64,000 nucleotides of DNA, taken from contig JBITNC010000001.1 of assembly GCA_050084985.1 (NCBI GenBank), positions 9,424,001-9,488,000 of the forward strand, read 5' to 3'. The notes beneath the pieces were generated by a model that did not search any database, had not been told where the DNA came from, and saw only the letters and a program-made list of their open reading frames with translations. The translations under genes were made by a program, and so were the position numbers. This document shows positions 48,330 to 59,704 of the stretch, one piece after another; positions within the stretch are counted from its first letter, which is position 1; the number at the start of each line of letters is the position of its first letter. Origin of the DNA: Nageia nagi. Its lineage: Eukaryota; Pinophyta.

Positions 48330-49697
48330 CTATTATTGAAGAGAAATCATTACAAAATTTTATAATCAAAGAATGGTTAAACCCCCACAAGGTTGAGCAT
48401 CAATATGAAAATAAACATAGATAGATAATTTATAGAGCTTAATATTTTATACTAAACTTGATAGCAGTGTGCATAGGACATGGAGATTCTATGTTCTTAC
48501 TAACAAGTTATAGATTCTCTATTCTACCTTAGACTTCTTAGGCTTGCAAGTGGACTTCTTACGCCTCAACTCGCTTGAAGACTTAGAAATATTCAACTCA
48601 TAATGCTTAAATAAGCAATGAATGACTAATTTAAGTTTATAAAGGCAATATAGATGGTACAAATCAAAACTTAATCACCACTTTAATCTAACTATTGAAA
48701 GCTATATAATAAAAGCAAAATTCTAAGATGTGACATAAAGTAGATTCTAGTCAAATGCTAAGTAGATGACAATAATTTTTCATGAAGTCTATCTACAATC
48801 TAGATAGATAACTTTTGAATATGGATCCACCATGCTTTTAATGATTTCTATGTGAATACCATATCATGTGAATCTCTTGAGACACATTTATGGATTCTTC
48901 TCCATTATCAAGTATGATAGTGTCAAAAACCCACTACCACCATAACATCCAAGTACCATCATGTTCCAACATCCATGAATAAAATTCTAATTCAATCATA
49001 TGTTGGAAATGATATGGGGCATGATAAGTGATAATTCAACTTTGAGAACCAGTATTCAAACTAACTTAGTACTAAGGTTAACCTATTTCCAATACCAAGA
49101 AAATAAGAATGAGATTCGTGGAAAATATTAAATTTTATGAACCGATACCAATGTCCTCTATACTAGTCATAAGATAGTTATCTACTAGTAACTCTAACTT
49201 ATTGAGCAAGATCTTGTGAGGCCATTCGTAAATAGTTCTTACTCTATTGATAAAAGCATTAGTTATTGAGATAAAGGGATTAGTATCAATATGAATCCAA
49301 ACTTAATGATAGTAAATATGAATGAGCATTTGTAACAATGCTCTAGATTTAATTACTTGGAACAAAACTTGATTATGAAGAGAATGTTGTGTTCCTCTTT
49401 GTAAATAAACATAATAATGAATCCCATACTCTAGATCAAATTTGATTAAATATTGAATTCTGGTTTGCTCAATCCATTCTTCTAATCTATTTATATTAAA
49501 AAAATATTTTTTAGTTAGGAAATCAGTAATAACATTTTTCTAATATCAAAATTTTCAAACCAAAGACTCTATCTAAGTAGTCAAACCATTTCCTAGTGCT
49601 TTTTCAGAAGCAAGTCTTGTTAGATAACTTTTAAAATTATTCAAATCTAATTTGGTGACAAAACACTCATGTTGTGCAAAAAATAAAAAATCCTTTA
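48330..49697 (-). pseudogene. copy B: inverted 3' region and RNase H piece
   Basis: Reverse-complement homolog of 46866-48200 in copy A, ending abruptly at 49697 inside RNase H where plus-oriented copy C begins. Stretches I compared by eye match at very high identity (for example around 48760-48960 against 47630-47830). No intact frame remains. Confidence 0.8.
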
Positions 49698-50086
49698 TTG
49701 AGTATGATGCTTCTTCAAAAACTTGGGGTGGTGTTTTAAAAGAAAAATTGCCTAATGACCTTGAGTTCATATATAGTTTTAAAAATACTAAATTAAAGTA
49801 TCCTAATGTACAAAAAGAAATCCTTGAAATAATCAAATGTATGAAGGCTTTTTTATTTTTTGTACAACATAAGTATTTTTTCATTAGATCATATTTGAAT
49901 AATTTTAAAATTTATCTTACAAGATCTACTTCTAACAAAGCATTAGGAAATGGTCAACTACTCAGATGGAGTCTTTGGTTTAAAAATTTTGATACCAAGT
50001 TTGAACATATTCATGGAAAGAAAAATATTATTGCTAATTTTCTAACCAAAGAATATAATGTTAGTATAAATAAACTAGGAGAATGG

Positions 50087-50091
50087 ATTTA
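50087..50091. repeat. target-site duplication attta (left) of TRIM
   Basis: attta here and at 50345-50349, 5 bp, exactly abutting the terminal repeats. Confidence 0.9.
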
Positions 50092-50344
50092 TGTTAAGAT
50101 CTTGGGTGTACGGATTCACTAATAGGTCAACCTTTGGGTGTAATAGTTCATAACATTTGGTATCAGAGTAGGCCATACATCCCAAGTTCAAATCCCTAGA
50201 AAGGGCTACTATGGAAAGGGCTACCTAGAGAAGACTAGAGTGAGAGCCACCGAGGATGTCGAATGTAGAGCATGGTGGAATGTTAAGATCTTGGGTGTGT
50301 GTATTCACTAATAGGTTGACCTTTTGGTTTAATGGTTCATAACA
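50092..50344 (+). mobile_element. TRIM (terminal-repeat retrotransposon in miniature), intact
   Basis: 253 bp with two 64-bp direct terminal repeats (50092-50155 and 50281-50344), both TGTTA...TAACA, differing at about eight positions. A primer site TGGTATCAGAG (50158-50168) follows the first repeat after two bases, and a purine-rich tggtggaa (50273-50280) directly precedes the second. The 5-bp duplication attta flanks it. There is no coding capacity, so it must have been moved by enzymes of another LTR element. Copy A shows the empty site (gaatggattgagcaagcc near 47072-47089). Confidence 0.92.
50158..50168 (+). promoter_or_regulatory. TRIM primer-binding site
   Basis: TGGTATCAGAG complements initiator tRNA-Met. 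It lies 2 bases after the first terminal repeat. Confidence 0.85.
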
Positions 50345-51484
50345 ATTTAGCAAGCCAAAATTCCATATTTAGCCAAAGTCAATCTAGAGTATGGGCTTCA
50401 TTACTATGTCTATCTACAAAGAGGAACTCAACATTCTCTTCATAATCAAGTTTTATTCAAAGTAGCAAAATCTAGAGCATTGTTACAAATGCTTGATGAT
50501 ATTTACTATCATCTAGTGTGGGTTCATATTGATACTAATCCCTTTATCTCAAGAACTAATATTTTTATCAATAGAGTAAGAAGTATTGATGAATGGAAAA
50601 TGTAGTATCCTACTCAACAAGTTAGATTTGGTGGTAGATAATTATGTTATGACAAGTATAGGAAAAATTGGTACCAATTCTTAAAATTTGAAAACTATAA
50701 TGAATCTCATTCTTATTTTATTAGTATTGGCAATAGGTTAACCTCAATACCAAGTTGGTTTGAAGATTGATTTTCCAAGTTTGAAATTAGCACTTATCAC
50801 ATCCTATCTCATTTCCATCATCTGACTAAATCAAAATTTTATTCATATATTTTGGAATGTGATAATGGAGAAGAATCCATAAATGTCTCTCAAGAGTGGA
50901 CCTATATTCAAAATTTATCTATCTAGCTTGTAGATAGACTTCATGAATACTTATTTTCATCTACTTAGAATGTTAGTGGGATTTACTTTATGTCATATGT
51001 TAGTACTATGCTTTTATTGTATAGCTTTCAATGATTAGATTAAAGTGGTGATCAAGTTTTGATCTAAACCATCCATCCTACCTTCATAAACTATAAGTAA
51101 TTCATTCTCTTCTCATTTGAGAATTGTGAGTTGAAGAATCCTAAGTCTTTAGGTGGGTTGAGAAGCAAAAGTCACCTTGTGAGCTTGAGAACTCTAAGAT
51201 AGAATAGTGAGTCTAGAACTTATTAGTAAGACCACATGATCTCCATGTCATGTGCATAGTGCTATCAAGTTTAGTATAAAATATTAAGATTTGTAAATTA
51301 TTTATTTAAGTTTATTTTCAAATCGATGCTTGACTTTGTGGGGGTTTTGTCATTCTCTGAATATAAACTTTTGTAATTATTTCTCTTCAATAATAGAAGA
51401 ATGTTTTAAGAAAAAATCTATTGAATCGTTTATGAGTTGTTTGGCCTTTTGGGTATCATTATTTTTTAGTATCATTTCTATATT

Positions 51485-53235
51485 ATCTTGTTGTTTGGAG
51501 GAGAAATTTCAAAATTTTATCCAAGTGGTTTTTGAACAAGGACATAGGAAAATTAGGACACATAGTAAGAGTGATAAGGACATCATGAGGTGTAGTTTAT
51601 ATGGTACCACATAAAGAATCTATAAACTTATTATGATGATAATCACAAACAAAACATATACATGAGGTATTTAAACCTCTATGAGTCAAGGTATAAATGG
51701 GGACTTGTAACATCCCTAAATGAATCTATTTATAAGAGGTATGTGTAGTTCTAATTTACTGTATTTTGACAGGATATAAAACTAAGATAGGAATTAATTC
51801 ATTAGAATATTGGGAAATAAATTGAACTCTTTCTTTAACCTTAATACAAGATATTTCTTTTAAATGACAATGGAAAATACCTTTATATATAACAAAACTA
51901 GATACCATAGGTAATTTCCATTTAGGAAGTGGATGACTCTCATCTATGTCTATAGTAGTTTCATATACAAAATGCAAAGAGACTAAAGAAACCATCTCAG
52001 TAGAATCAAAAGAACTAGAAGTATCAAATTATGTTTGCAAAGGCATCACTAGAAAAAAGTAATTGAAGTAGAGGGATATCTAAACTAATCAAGGATATAG
52101 TCTAATGCTTATCTATTAGCTTTCATGATCTTCATCCTCCAGAACAAATTTCAAGTGTAAATGTAAAATTTTTCTTCAAAATTGAGAATACTCTCAACTA
52201 GGATCTAATGCTAATATGTGTTCCTCACACACAAAAAGGAAAAACAATAATGATACTCAAAATACCAAACAAATAAGAAATGATTCAATAGCTTTTTGCT
52301 TAAAACATTCTTATATTATTGAAGAAAAATAATTACAAAAGTTTATAATCAAAGAATGGCCAAACCCCCATAGGGTCAAGCATTGATATGAAAAAAAACT
52401 TAGACAAATAATTTATAGAGATTAATATTTTATAATAAATTTGATAGCAGTGTGCATAGGACACAGAGATCCTACAATCTTATTAACAAGATCTAGAATT
52501 GTTATTTTAGCATAGAATTATCAAGCTCACAAGGGGACTTCTTACTTCTTAAATTTCCTAAAGACTTAGGAATTTGCAATTGACAATGCTTAAATGAACA
52601 ATGAATGAGTTATTTATAGTTTACATAGGTAGGATGGATGGTCTAGATAAAAACTTGATCATTGCTTTAATCTAACCATTGTAAGCTATATAATAAAAGC
52701 ATAGTACTAAGAAGTGACATAAAGTAGATTCTCCTTAGGATTGTAAGGGTACTTCTTATTTCTCAATTCACCTAAATACTTAGGACTCTTAAACTCATGA
52801 TGCTCAAATGAGCAGTGAATGACTTATTTATAGTTTACAAAGGTAGTATGGATGGTCTAGATCAAAACTTGATCATCAATTTAATTTGAACATTGAAAGC
52901 TATATAGTAAAAGCATAGTACTAATATGTGATGTAATGTAGATTCTACATGCATACTGAGTATATGATAACAATTGTTCATGAAGTCTATCTACAAGCTA
53001 AATAAATAAATTTTAAAATTATTTAAATATGATTCAATGATAAAACACTAATGTTGTATAAAAATTAAAAAAAGCCTTTATATTTATTATTATTGTATGG
53101 ATTTATTTTTGTATACTAGGATAATTTAATTTAGTTTTTTTAAAACTAGTTAATCATATCTACATATGACCCTAAGGTCATTAGGAACTTTTTTTTTTTA
53201 AACACCACCCTAAGTTTTTGAAGAAGTAGTTTATC
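51485..53235 (-). pseudogene. copy D: inverted leader, 5' region and 3' region
   Basis: Read on the minus strand it runs from an RNase H stub (53235) through the 3' region (52980-52240), across a decayed primer site (about 52200-52213), into the 5' region (52190-51490). It is therefore collinear across the point where the circular viral genome is opened. The minus-strand frame 51995-51756 (MVSLVSLHFVYETTIDIDES, then HPLPKWKLPMVSSFVIY) is the best-kept early protein piece; its identity is unknown and it could be part of a movement protein. About 190 bp of 3' region is duplicated (52560-52720 and 52730-52920). Confidence 0.7.
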
Positions 53236-53640
53236 TAGAACTATCTAGCATTAACATTTCAAAATATTCTATAAAAGCTATAGAAGAATAAGGTCTATAT
53301 TCTCTTCCTACAACATTAACACTTATTCTCTTTTCATTGATCAGGGCTAAACATTCAATATATTGAGTATATTCCTCAAAGGCTTGAACTCTTGGATGTG
53401 AAAAATTTTGATGTTGCTAATCAGTTTGAATAACTACTTTTTCAAATAGTGTTAAGGATTATTTATTAATAGACTGAGCAAGTGAAGAACTCAAGTCTAA
53501 CAACTTGTCAGAGAAAGAAAGGATAGCTTTTTCCTTTTGCATAAAAACAACTCTTGATAATGGAATGGATGAAGGTTTTTTGTTAAAGAATGGGTGCCTA
53601 CAGTCCACTACTTAGGAAATATAACTTGATTCCAAGAAAG
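53236..53640 (-). pseudogene. pararetrovirus 5' region piece joined to RNase H
   Basis: Inverted homolog of about 42900-43320 in copy A, directly fused to the RNase H stub at 53235. In copy A these two parts lie about 3.4 kb apart, so this is a deletion or a rejoining. Confidence 0.65.
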
Positions 53641-53885
53641 TATTAGACTTATGAAAGAATATTGGCTTCTATTTTAGCATAAATATAGAAATGTTAATCC
53701 TTTTGCATCTTTAGTAAGATAAAAAAGATTATATTGGGTTCCAAAATAAGTTCATATGAGCGAATTCAATCTATATGAAATTGTTAATAAAATCAAGTTT
53801 GAGTGTTGCAATGATAATTCTCTAGATTTTAAAAATAGAAAATAATTTTATGTAAAAATTGAGCTAGATACTCCTTTCAAATATA
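53641..53885 (+). pseudogene. pararetrovirus pre-RT piece, plus strand
   Basis: Homolog of copy A 45575-45830, sharing agttcatatgagc and aaaatcaagtttgagtgttg. At 53886 the orientation flips to minus, into 3'-region DNA. Confidence 0.75.
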
Positions 53886-55415
53886 AACTCATGATGCTCA
53901 AATGAGAAGCAAATGAATTAATTATAGTTTAAAAAGACACGATGGATGGTCTAGATCAAAACTTGATCACCACTTTAATATGACTACTGAAATCTATATA
54001 ATAAAAGCATAGTACTAAGATGTGACATAAAGTAGATTCTAATCACATGCTAAATATATGATAACAATTGTTCATGAAGTCTATATACAAGCTAGATAAA
54101 TAACTTTTGAATATGGTTCCACCATGCTTTTAATGATTTCTATGTGAATACCATCTTGTGTGAATCTCTTGAGACATATTTATGGATTCTTCTCCATTAT
54201 CAAGAATGATAGTGTCAAAAACCCATTACCACCATAACAGCCAAGTACAATCATATTTTAGCATCCATGAATAAAATTTTATTCAATCATATGATGGAAA
54301 TGAGATGGGGCATGATAAGTGCTAATTCCAAACTTGGAAAACCAATATTCAAACCAACTTGGTATTGAGGTTAATTTGTTGCCATTACCGATAAAATAAG
54401 AATAAGATTCATGGTAGTTTTCAAATTTTAAGAATGGTAACAATGTCCTCTATATTGGTAATAAGATAGTTGTCTACCAGTAACTTTGACTTGCTAAGAA
54501 GGATATTATGTAGGCCATTTGTCAATACTTCTTACTCTATATATAAAAACATTAGTTCTTGAGATAAAGGGATTAGTATCAATCTAACCCCACATTAGAT
54601 GATAGTAAATATCATTGACCATTTGTGATAATCCTCTAGATTTTGCCGCTTGGAACAAAACTTGATTATGAAGAGAATGTTGAGTTCCTCTTCATAATAG
54701 ACATAATAATGAATCCCATGCTTTGGATTGACTTTGGTTAAATATGGAATTTTAGCTTGCTCAATCCATTCTCTTGATTTGTTTATACTAATATGAATAT
54801 GTTCAAAACTAATATCAAACCAAAGACTCCATTTGAGTATTCAATCATTTCATGATGGTTTTTTAGAAGCAAATATTTTTAAATAATTTTTAAATTATTC
54901 AAATATGATATGATGAAAAAATACTCATGTTGTACAAAAAATAAAAAAGCCTTTATACATTTGATTGTTGTAACTTTTTTGTACACTAGGATACTTTAAT
55001 TTAGCCTTTTTAAAACTACCTAAAGCATATCTACATATGACCTCAACGTCATTAGGTAGGTTTTGTTTTAAAACACCATCCTAAGTTTTTGAAGAAGCAT
55101 CACACTCAATAATCTTTAGCCTAGAAATATGAAGCCTTAATGCAGGGAGTGAAGTACTAATTTATTTGATTCTTTTTATAGCTTCTATATTTTTGAATAC
55201 TAAGAAGGAGGAGTTTTTCTTAACTAGTTGTTTAACAATTTTCTTTCTATAACAAGAGACTAAAAATAACCAGCAATGTAATTTACACATCCTAGAAATA
55301 TTTGTAACTAAACTTTGTCTAGGATTTCAACTGAAAATTTACAAATATATTCAAAAACATGTTTTTGAACTTTTATTCTTCCATTATGAATATCCATACC
55401 CAAATACTTAGGATA
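53886..55415 (-). pseudogene. pararetrovirus 3' region, RNase H and RT piece, minus
   Basis: Inverted homolog of copy A from about 46410 to 48000. RNase H lies near 54890-55130 and the end of RT near 55130-55410. No primer site or leader is present, so the copy starts inside the 3' region. Confidence 0.7.
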
Positions 55416-55467
55416 CAATATGCAACATTTTACCTTAATGATATGCAACATCATGATTTATTAATAG
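55416..55467 (+). pseudogene. pararetrovirus copy E, left stub
   Basis: attttaccttaatgatatgc matches copy A at 45485-45505. The sequence is cut by the Tat-like element and resumes at 63412. Confidence 0.75.
55463..55467. repeat. target-site duplication aatag (left)
   Basis: aatag here and at 63407-63411 flanks the Tat-like element. Confidence 0.88.
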
Positions 55468-56110
55468 TGTAGATGCCTCAAAATGAACCTTTATGTTTTT
55501 AATAGATCATTTTAATCCCTTAATAATGTATAACTTAAAATAGAATTAAAAATGTATAAGAAAGGTGTAGGTAATGTATTTGACCCTTATGGAATGTACA
55601 AGGGGGTCAAAATATGAAAATCATGTAAAATTGTATCATATTTAAAGGCATCATTTGATGACCTATAGATTAGGAGCAAATCATGGGCTAATAATCATTT
55701 CAAGCTAATACAAGGATTATCAATGAAGATCATTTGAATAATTACAACTTGCTTTGTATACCTATAATTATGCATCTATTATTCTATAAGTTTGCATATA
55801 TATATTCATCATTTATTATTTCTAATTTGCTCATCGCTACATTCTTGTTTGCATTCATAATTTTGCTCATCCTATGATGCTGGTGGTGTGCCAATTCTAG
55901 GGCATTGATGACATACTTATTCATGAATGTATATTTTGTCCTTTGTGCATTTTCTAATTAATGGAATAAACATAGAATCTAAGTAAACAATGTTGCATGC
56001 TTGTTACATGTTATTGCCATATTTCTTATATATGTGTCAATATTTACAAAGTAGAGCAATAAGGCATTATTCAACCCCATTTATATTAATCAGATTATTT
56101 ACCATATACA
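55468..56110 (+). mobile_element. 5' LTR of Tat-like element
   Basis: 643 bp, closely similar to 62765-63406. A TATA-like atatttaaag lies at 55638-55647; the right LTR has tatataaaag at 62935-62944. It starts TGTAGATGCC and ends CATATACA. Confidence 0.88.
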
Positions 56111-56113
56111 TTT

Positions 56114-56125
56114 TGGTGAACCGAC
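56114..56125 (+). promoter_or_regulatory. primer-binding site of Tat-like element
   Basis: tggtgaaccgac, three bases after the LTR edge. It is not the initiator Met type used by the other LTR elements here. I cannot name the tRNA with confidence. Confidence 0.55.
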
Positions 56126-56231
56126 TATTCAATTTATCTTTCCCTAGATGTAAGACTATGCTAATCCTTGTTATTAGGATCAGGCCACTAGCATTGTACA
56201 TCTCTATATTTAGGATGCCAATGATGTTAAG

Positions 56232-57420
56232 ATGGATCAACTAATAGCCATGCTTCAAGGTTTGAACATGAATATTCTAGACTTGTGAAGGGACATTGCT
56301 ATGAACAACAATCCAAGTTTTAGCTTGACAAATTTAGGAGATTCATCCAATACCTCCCCACCATCCAATTCTAATGACTATGATGGCATTTTCATTTCAC
56401 CCTTGATAGATGATATCTACAATTTTCCCCTACTACATAATAACAATACCCTCAAGTTCAGATGTTCAGTGGCAAACAAGATCCCAAGCAACATCTCATT
56501 AGATTTCAGGAGAAGTGCTTATTGAAATTGGTTTCAAATGAGAGGTTAATGGCTAAATTATTCCCAAGGAGTTTTAAAGGTGATTTTTCTCATTGGTTTT
56601 ACTCTCTACCTAGTAACTCTATTGATTCCTTTAAAACATTAGTTTAAACATTTATGGGTCAATACATGCATAATATTAAATAAAAAGCAATATATCAAAA
56701 TTATGTGCAGTTCATCCAGGAAGAAATGAAAACCATAGAGAAGTATGTATTATGCTTTAAAAATGTTATGGCAAACTATTTGAGCTAAATTAGATGAATT
56801 TGATATTTGTGGCATATTTCATGAATATATTATTTCTATAATTCAATTACATGCTCCTAGTGCTAAGGATGTTGGTTTTAGTACTTTAGTTCAACAATTG
56901 GTGCAAAAAGAAAAAGTTTTATTATCTATAAGAGAGATTAAATATACATTTAACACTTTTTTTCAAAGATAATAGGAAACCATACACCAAGAAAGAGGAG
57001 AAATCGGTTAATATGGTAGATAGACCCAAGAATCCTCCAAAGGCATAAAGGTCTACTTCCTTAAAGGATATCAACTACACATTTCTAGTTCAACCAAGAA
57101 TTCTTTTAAGGGACTTAATGAATAAAGGCCTCCTACAACCACTTGAAAATGTTGATGATGATACCCCTTTGGGACACTTTCAGACATATTGTGCTTATCA
57201 TAAATGAAAAGGGCACACTTTAAACTTTTGCAAAATATTGGAAGTAGCTATCATATCCCTTATAGAACAAGGAAGGTACAAGATTGATGAACACCTTGAT
57301 AAACAAGGAGATGCCATCAATGTGGTCATAGTAGTCAAATTGGTGTGTGCTAAGTTGCAAAGAGGATGTCCCCACAATGTTACAAATCCTATCACCATTG
57401 AATAAGTAAATATCCATTTG
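56232..57420 (+). pseudogene. Tat-like gag
   Basis: Start at ATG 56232 (MDQLIAMLQGLNMNILDL), with a stop after 18 codons. Capsid-like motifs follow: MFSGKQDPKQHLIRFQEKCL, FKGDFSHWFYSLPSNSIDSF and TFMGQYMHNI (family: A-x-x-WF-x-x-LP-x-x-S-I-x-S-F). A later piece around 57270-57330 has IDEHLDKQGDAINVV. Several stops and shifts are seen. Confidence 0.7.
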
Positions 57421-57449
57421 ATCTTTAAGTTTACAATATGATTGGTTAA

Positions 57450-58135
57450 TTAAAATATATGCTAGCCAAGATTAGCTTGTATGATCTCATTTCTACTTCT
57501 CATGCTCATAGGGATGTTTTATATTCTTTATTCAGGAATGAAACTATTCCTACTAACATTTCAATGACTATATTTTTTGTCAAGCTCCAAACCATTAGGG
57601 AAAGTGATACTATCTCCTTTTACAAATATGAAATACTCAACCAAGAACTACTAGATGAGTGTTCAACCTTATATATCACCCCTTTGGTAGATGAATGGGA
57701 AGTCAAAAGGACCATGGTAGATAATGGTTCAGCTATGAATGTATGTTCTAACCACTTTTTGACTCAATTATAAGAAAAAGGTGTAACCAACCCCCCATTA
57801 AAAGAATACTATCAAAATTATTATGATTACCATAGGAGTTAGAACTATTCTAGCCAAGTTTTAGGTTGTTGATTCCAAGTTGTCTTATAACATGCTTTTA
57901 GAAATACCTTAGATCCATGATATGGAAGTTCTCCCTTATACACTACATGGTAGAATAAAATTTGAATTCCAAGGAGAAGTACACACAATTTTAGTTAATC
58001 TTGAGCCCTATGCACTGTGCAATGTTGTTGACTTTGAGGAGATGGCCTTGGTTCCACCACTTTTTGAAATAGAACACTTGGATGATCCCACACTAGGGGA
58101 AAATATAGATAAATAGGTGCAAATCACATAAAAAT
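57450..58135 (+). pseudogene. Tat-like protease region
   Basis: The frame 57459-57773 ends with VKRTMVDNGSAMNVCS, an aspartic-protease motif with D-N-G instead of D-(S/T)-G, so the active-site Asp is kept. 57922-58116 reads HGRIKFEFQGEVHTILV. Frame changes separate them. Confidence 0.7.
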
Positions 58136-58139
58136 GTAT

Positions 58140-58980
58140 GGTAAATTACAAAATAGATGATACAAACTTATTTCCATCCATTAAAGACTTAGGGTAGCCT
58201 CAAATATTAGCTATTTTAGGCTCCCAATGGCATGCTATTCTACATACAAGGTGCTAGCATCATATAGATGGTGACTTCAATGGCCCTTCTAGATCTATGC
58301 AATCTAACTTAAGGAACTAGTCTTTTGTAGACATTGTTCTTATGTATTTTGAATTAGGTAACATCTTTCCTTATACTCTTGTTCAAAAGTATATGGTTAA
58401 TAATTGCAAGTACAAGGGAAGGGGTTTAGAAAAAATGAGCAAGGTATATCTAATTTTTCTATTCATCCTAAAACATAGCTTACTAAGATAGGTCTAGGTA
58501 GTGATGGATAGGTCAAACAAAAATGGGGTCCCATACAATTTATTAAAATATATAATATGATAGAATTATCTAATGAAATTGATAAAGATATGTGGATTGA
58601 TCATAGCTTTCCTCTTGCCTTTGATTATTTCAGTACTAATGATGATTTGCTTGAATACTTGGGGGCACATTCAGAATTGCCCAAGTCTAATAAAAAATGT
58701 CATTCCTCTTATATGCTTCACGACTATGCTTACTTTGGCTAAGAGGTCAATTTTCATGATGTTTTATAGGTTCAACCCTTATAAGAAGATGAGATTGTTG
58801 ATCCTACTATGAAGGATTTACCATCTTTATTACAACAAAAGAAGGATATCACCTTCCCACAAGAACAATTGCTAAACATTAACATTAGCACTATAAATAA
58901 AGAGAAATTGCTTTAAATTGGAGTAGCCCTAACCTCTTCTTAGAAAAAAAGGTACAAATCTAAATTCCTTACATATTATA
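58140..58980 (+). pseudogene. Tat-like linker before RT, frame-broken
   Basis: Broken frames. 58557-58742 reads MIELSNEIDKDMWIDHSFPL and continues into DLLEYLGAHSEL. Its role is unknown; it is positioned as the spacer between protease and RT. Confidence 0.5.
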
Positions 58981-58989
58981 AAAACTTTT

Positions 58990-59441
58990 CTTGGTCTTAT
59001 GATGATATGCCTAGGTTAGGTCCTTCATTTATCATGCATAATTTGCCATTAAAAGGAAATGCTAAGCCAATTAAGCAAAAGCCTAGAAAAATGCATTCTT
59101 TCAAGGCCTTGTTATATTGTACCACATATGTTCTTATTCCTATTGATCCTTTAAAATATATTATGGCTAAACAACACTTATTAGGTAGATTTGTAAAGTG
59201 GTTAATGTTATTGCAAGATATTTATATCAATGTGGTGAAGCAAAAATCTATTAAAGGAAAGGCAATTGTAGATCTAATAGCAAATTTCTCTCAAGAAGGT
59301 GAGGAGGTGGTTCACAAAGAATTTCTTAACATTTTTGAGGAGGATCCATGGTGCCAATGGCTTCATGACCTATCAATAGGGCACGAGCAGTGTGACTTTG
59401 AGGAGATTTTTGTCCCTAATTATTATATTTATCTTTTGTAG
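58990..59441 (+). pseudogene. RT deletion junction: RT start fused to RNase H end
   Basis: The frame 59007-59441 starts with the Tat pre-RT motif (YDDMPRLGPSFIMHNLPL, then KPIKQKPRKMHS). It passes within a few codons into what is normally the end of the first RNase H (DPLKYIMAKQHLLGRFVKWL, then INVVKQKSIKGKAIVDLIAN). The whole polymerase domain, including the YxDD region, and most of RNase H are absent, so the element cannot reverse-transcribe itself. Confidence 0.75.
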
Positions 59442-59699
59442 TATGAGTCTATAGTTTGGACCTTGTATTTTGATGGTTCTAAATGCATTTTTGGAATAGG
59501 GGAAGGTATTCTTTTAGTATCTCCTACTAATAAAGTAATCCCTATTACATATAAATTGGATTTCAAATGCACTAATAATATGGTTGAGTATGAGGCTCTA
59601 ATATTGGGATTGAAGGTGATTTTAGAATTGAAAATCATAGATAGAAATTTATGGGATTCACAACTTATGGTCAACCAGTGAAGGGTAGTTATGATACCA

Positions 59700-59704
59700 A
59701 AGAT
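59700..59704. repeat. target-site duplication aagat (left) of solo LTR
   Basis: aagat here and at 60201-60205. Confidence 0.85.

Larger units (their letters stand above)
46866..49697. repeat. large inverted repeat, arms ~1.35 kb, loop ~130 b
   Basis: Arm 1 is 46866-48200 (plus), arm 2 is 48330-49697 (minus), and the loop is 48201-48329. A transcript crossing it could fold into a long hairpin. Similar but less perfect pairing joins copies C and D (50350-51470 with 52235-53050). Confidence 0.8.
49698..51475 (+). pseudogene. copy C: RNase H and 3' region, TRIM inside
   Basis: The open frame 49652-50122 covers RNase H (DASSKTWGGVLKEKLPNDLE, then KYPNVQKEILEIIKCMKAFL, and KFEHIHGKKNIIANFLTKEY). 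It is interrupted after ENGGWI-like codons at 50092 by a TRIM. The 3' region resumes at 50345 and runs through the promoter-like ctgaatataaac (51357-51368) to about 51475, just before the primer site. Confidence 0.8.
42355..55467. mobile_element. endogenous pararetrovirus (Caulimoviridae-like) cluster
   Basis: A mosaic of at least five defective virus-derived copies in alternating orientation: A plus (42355-48320), B minus (48330-49697), C plus (49698-51475), D minus (51485-53235), and rearranged pieces (53235-55467). It resumes after the Tat-like insertion at 63412. The RT motifs, the tRNA-Met primer site and the absence of integrase or LTRs support Caulimoviridae. All copies carry many stops. 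The junctions are abrupt orientation switches, typical of integrated pararetrovirus loci. Confidence 0.85.

Noticed and set aside
47921-48330. LTR because of the tRNA-Met-like primer site at 48297
   Set aside because: No TG...CA-bounded direct repeat exists. The neighbouring genes are Caulimoviridae-like without integrase, and the primer site belongs to a viral leader.
55990-56244. 84-codon open frame at the start of the Tat-like element
   Set aside because: It spans the LTR end and primer site in a frame different from gag; a chance frame.
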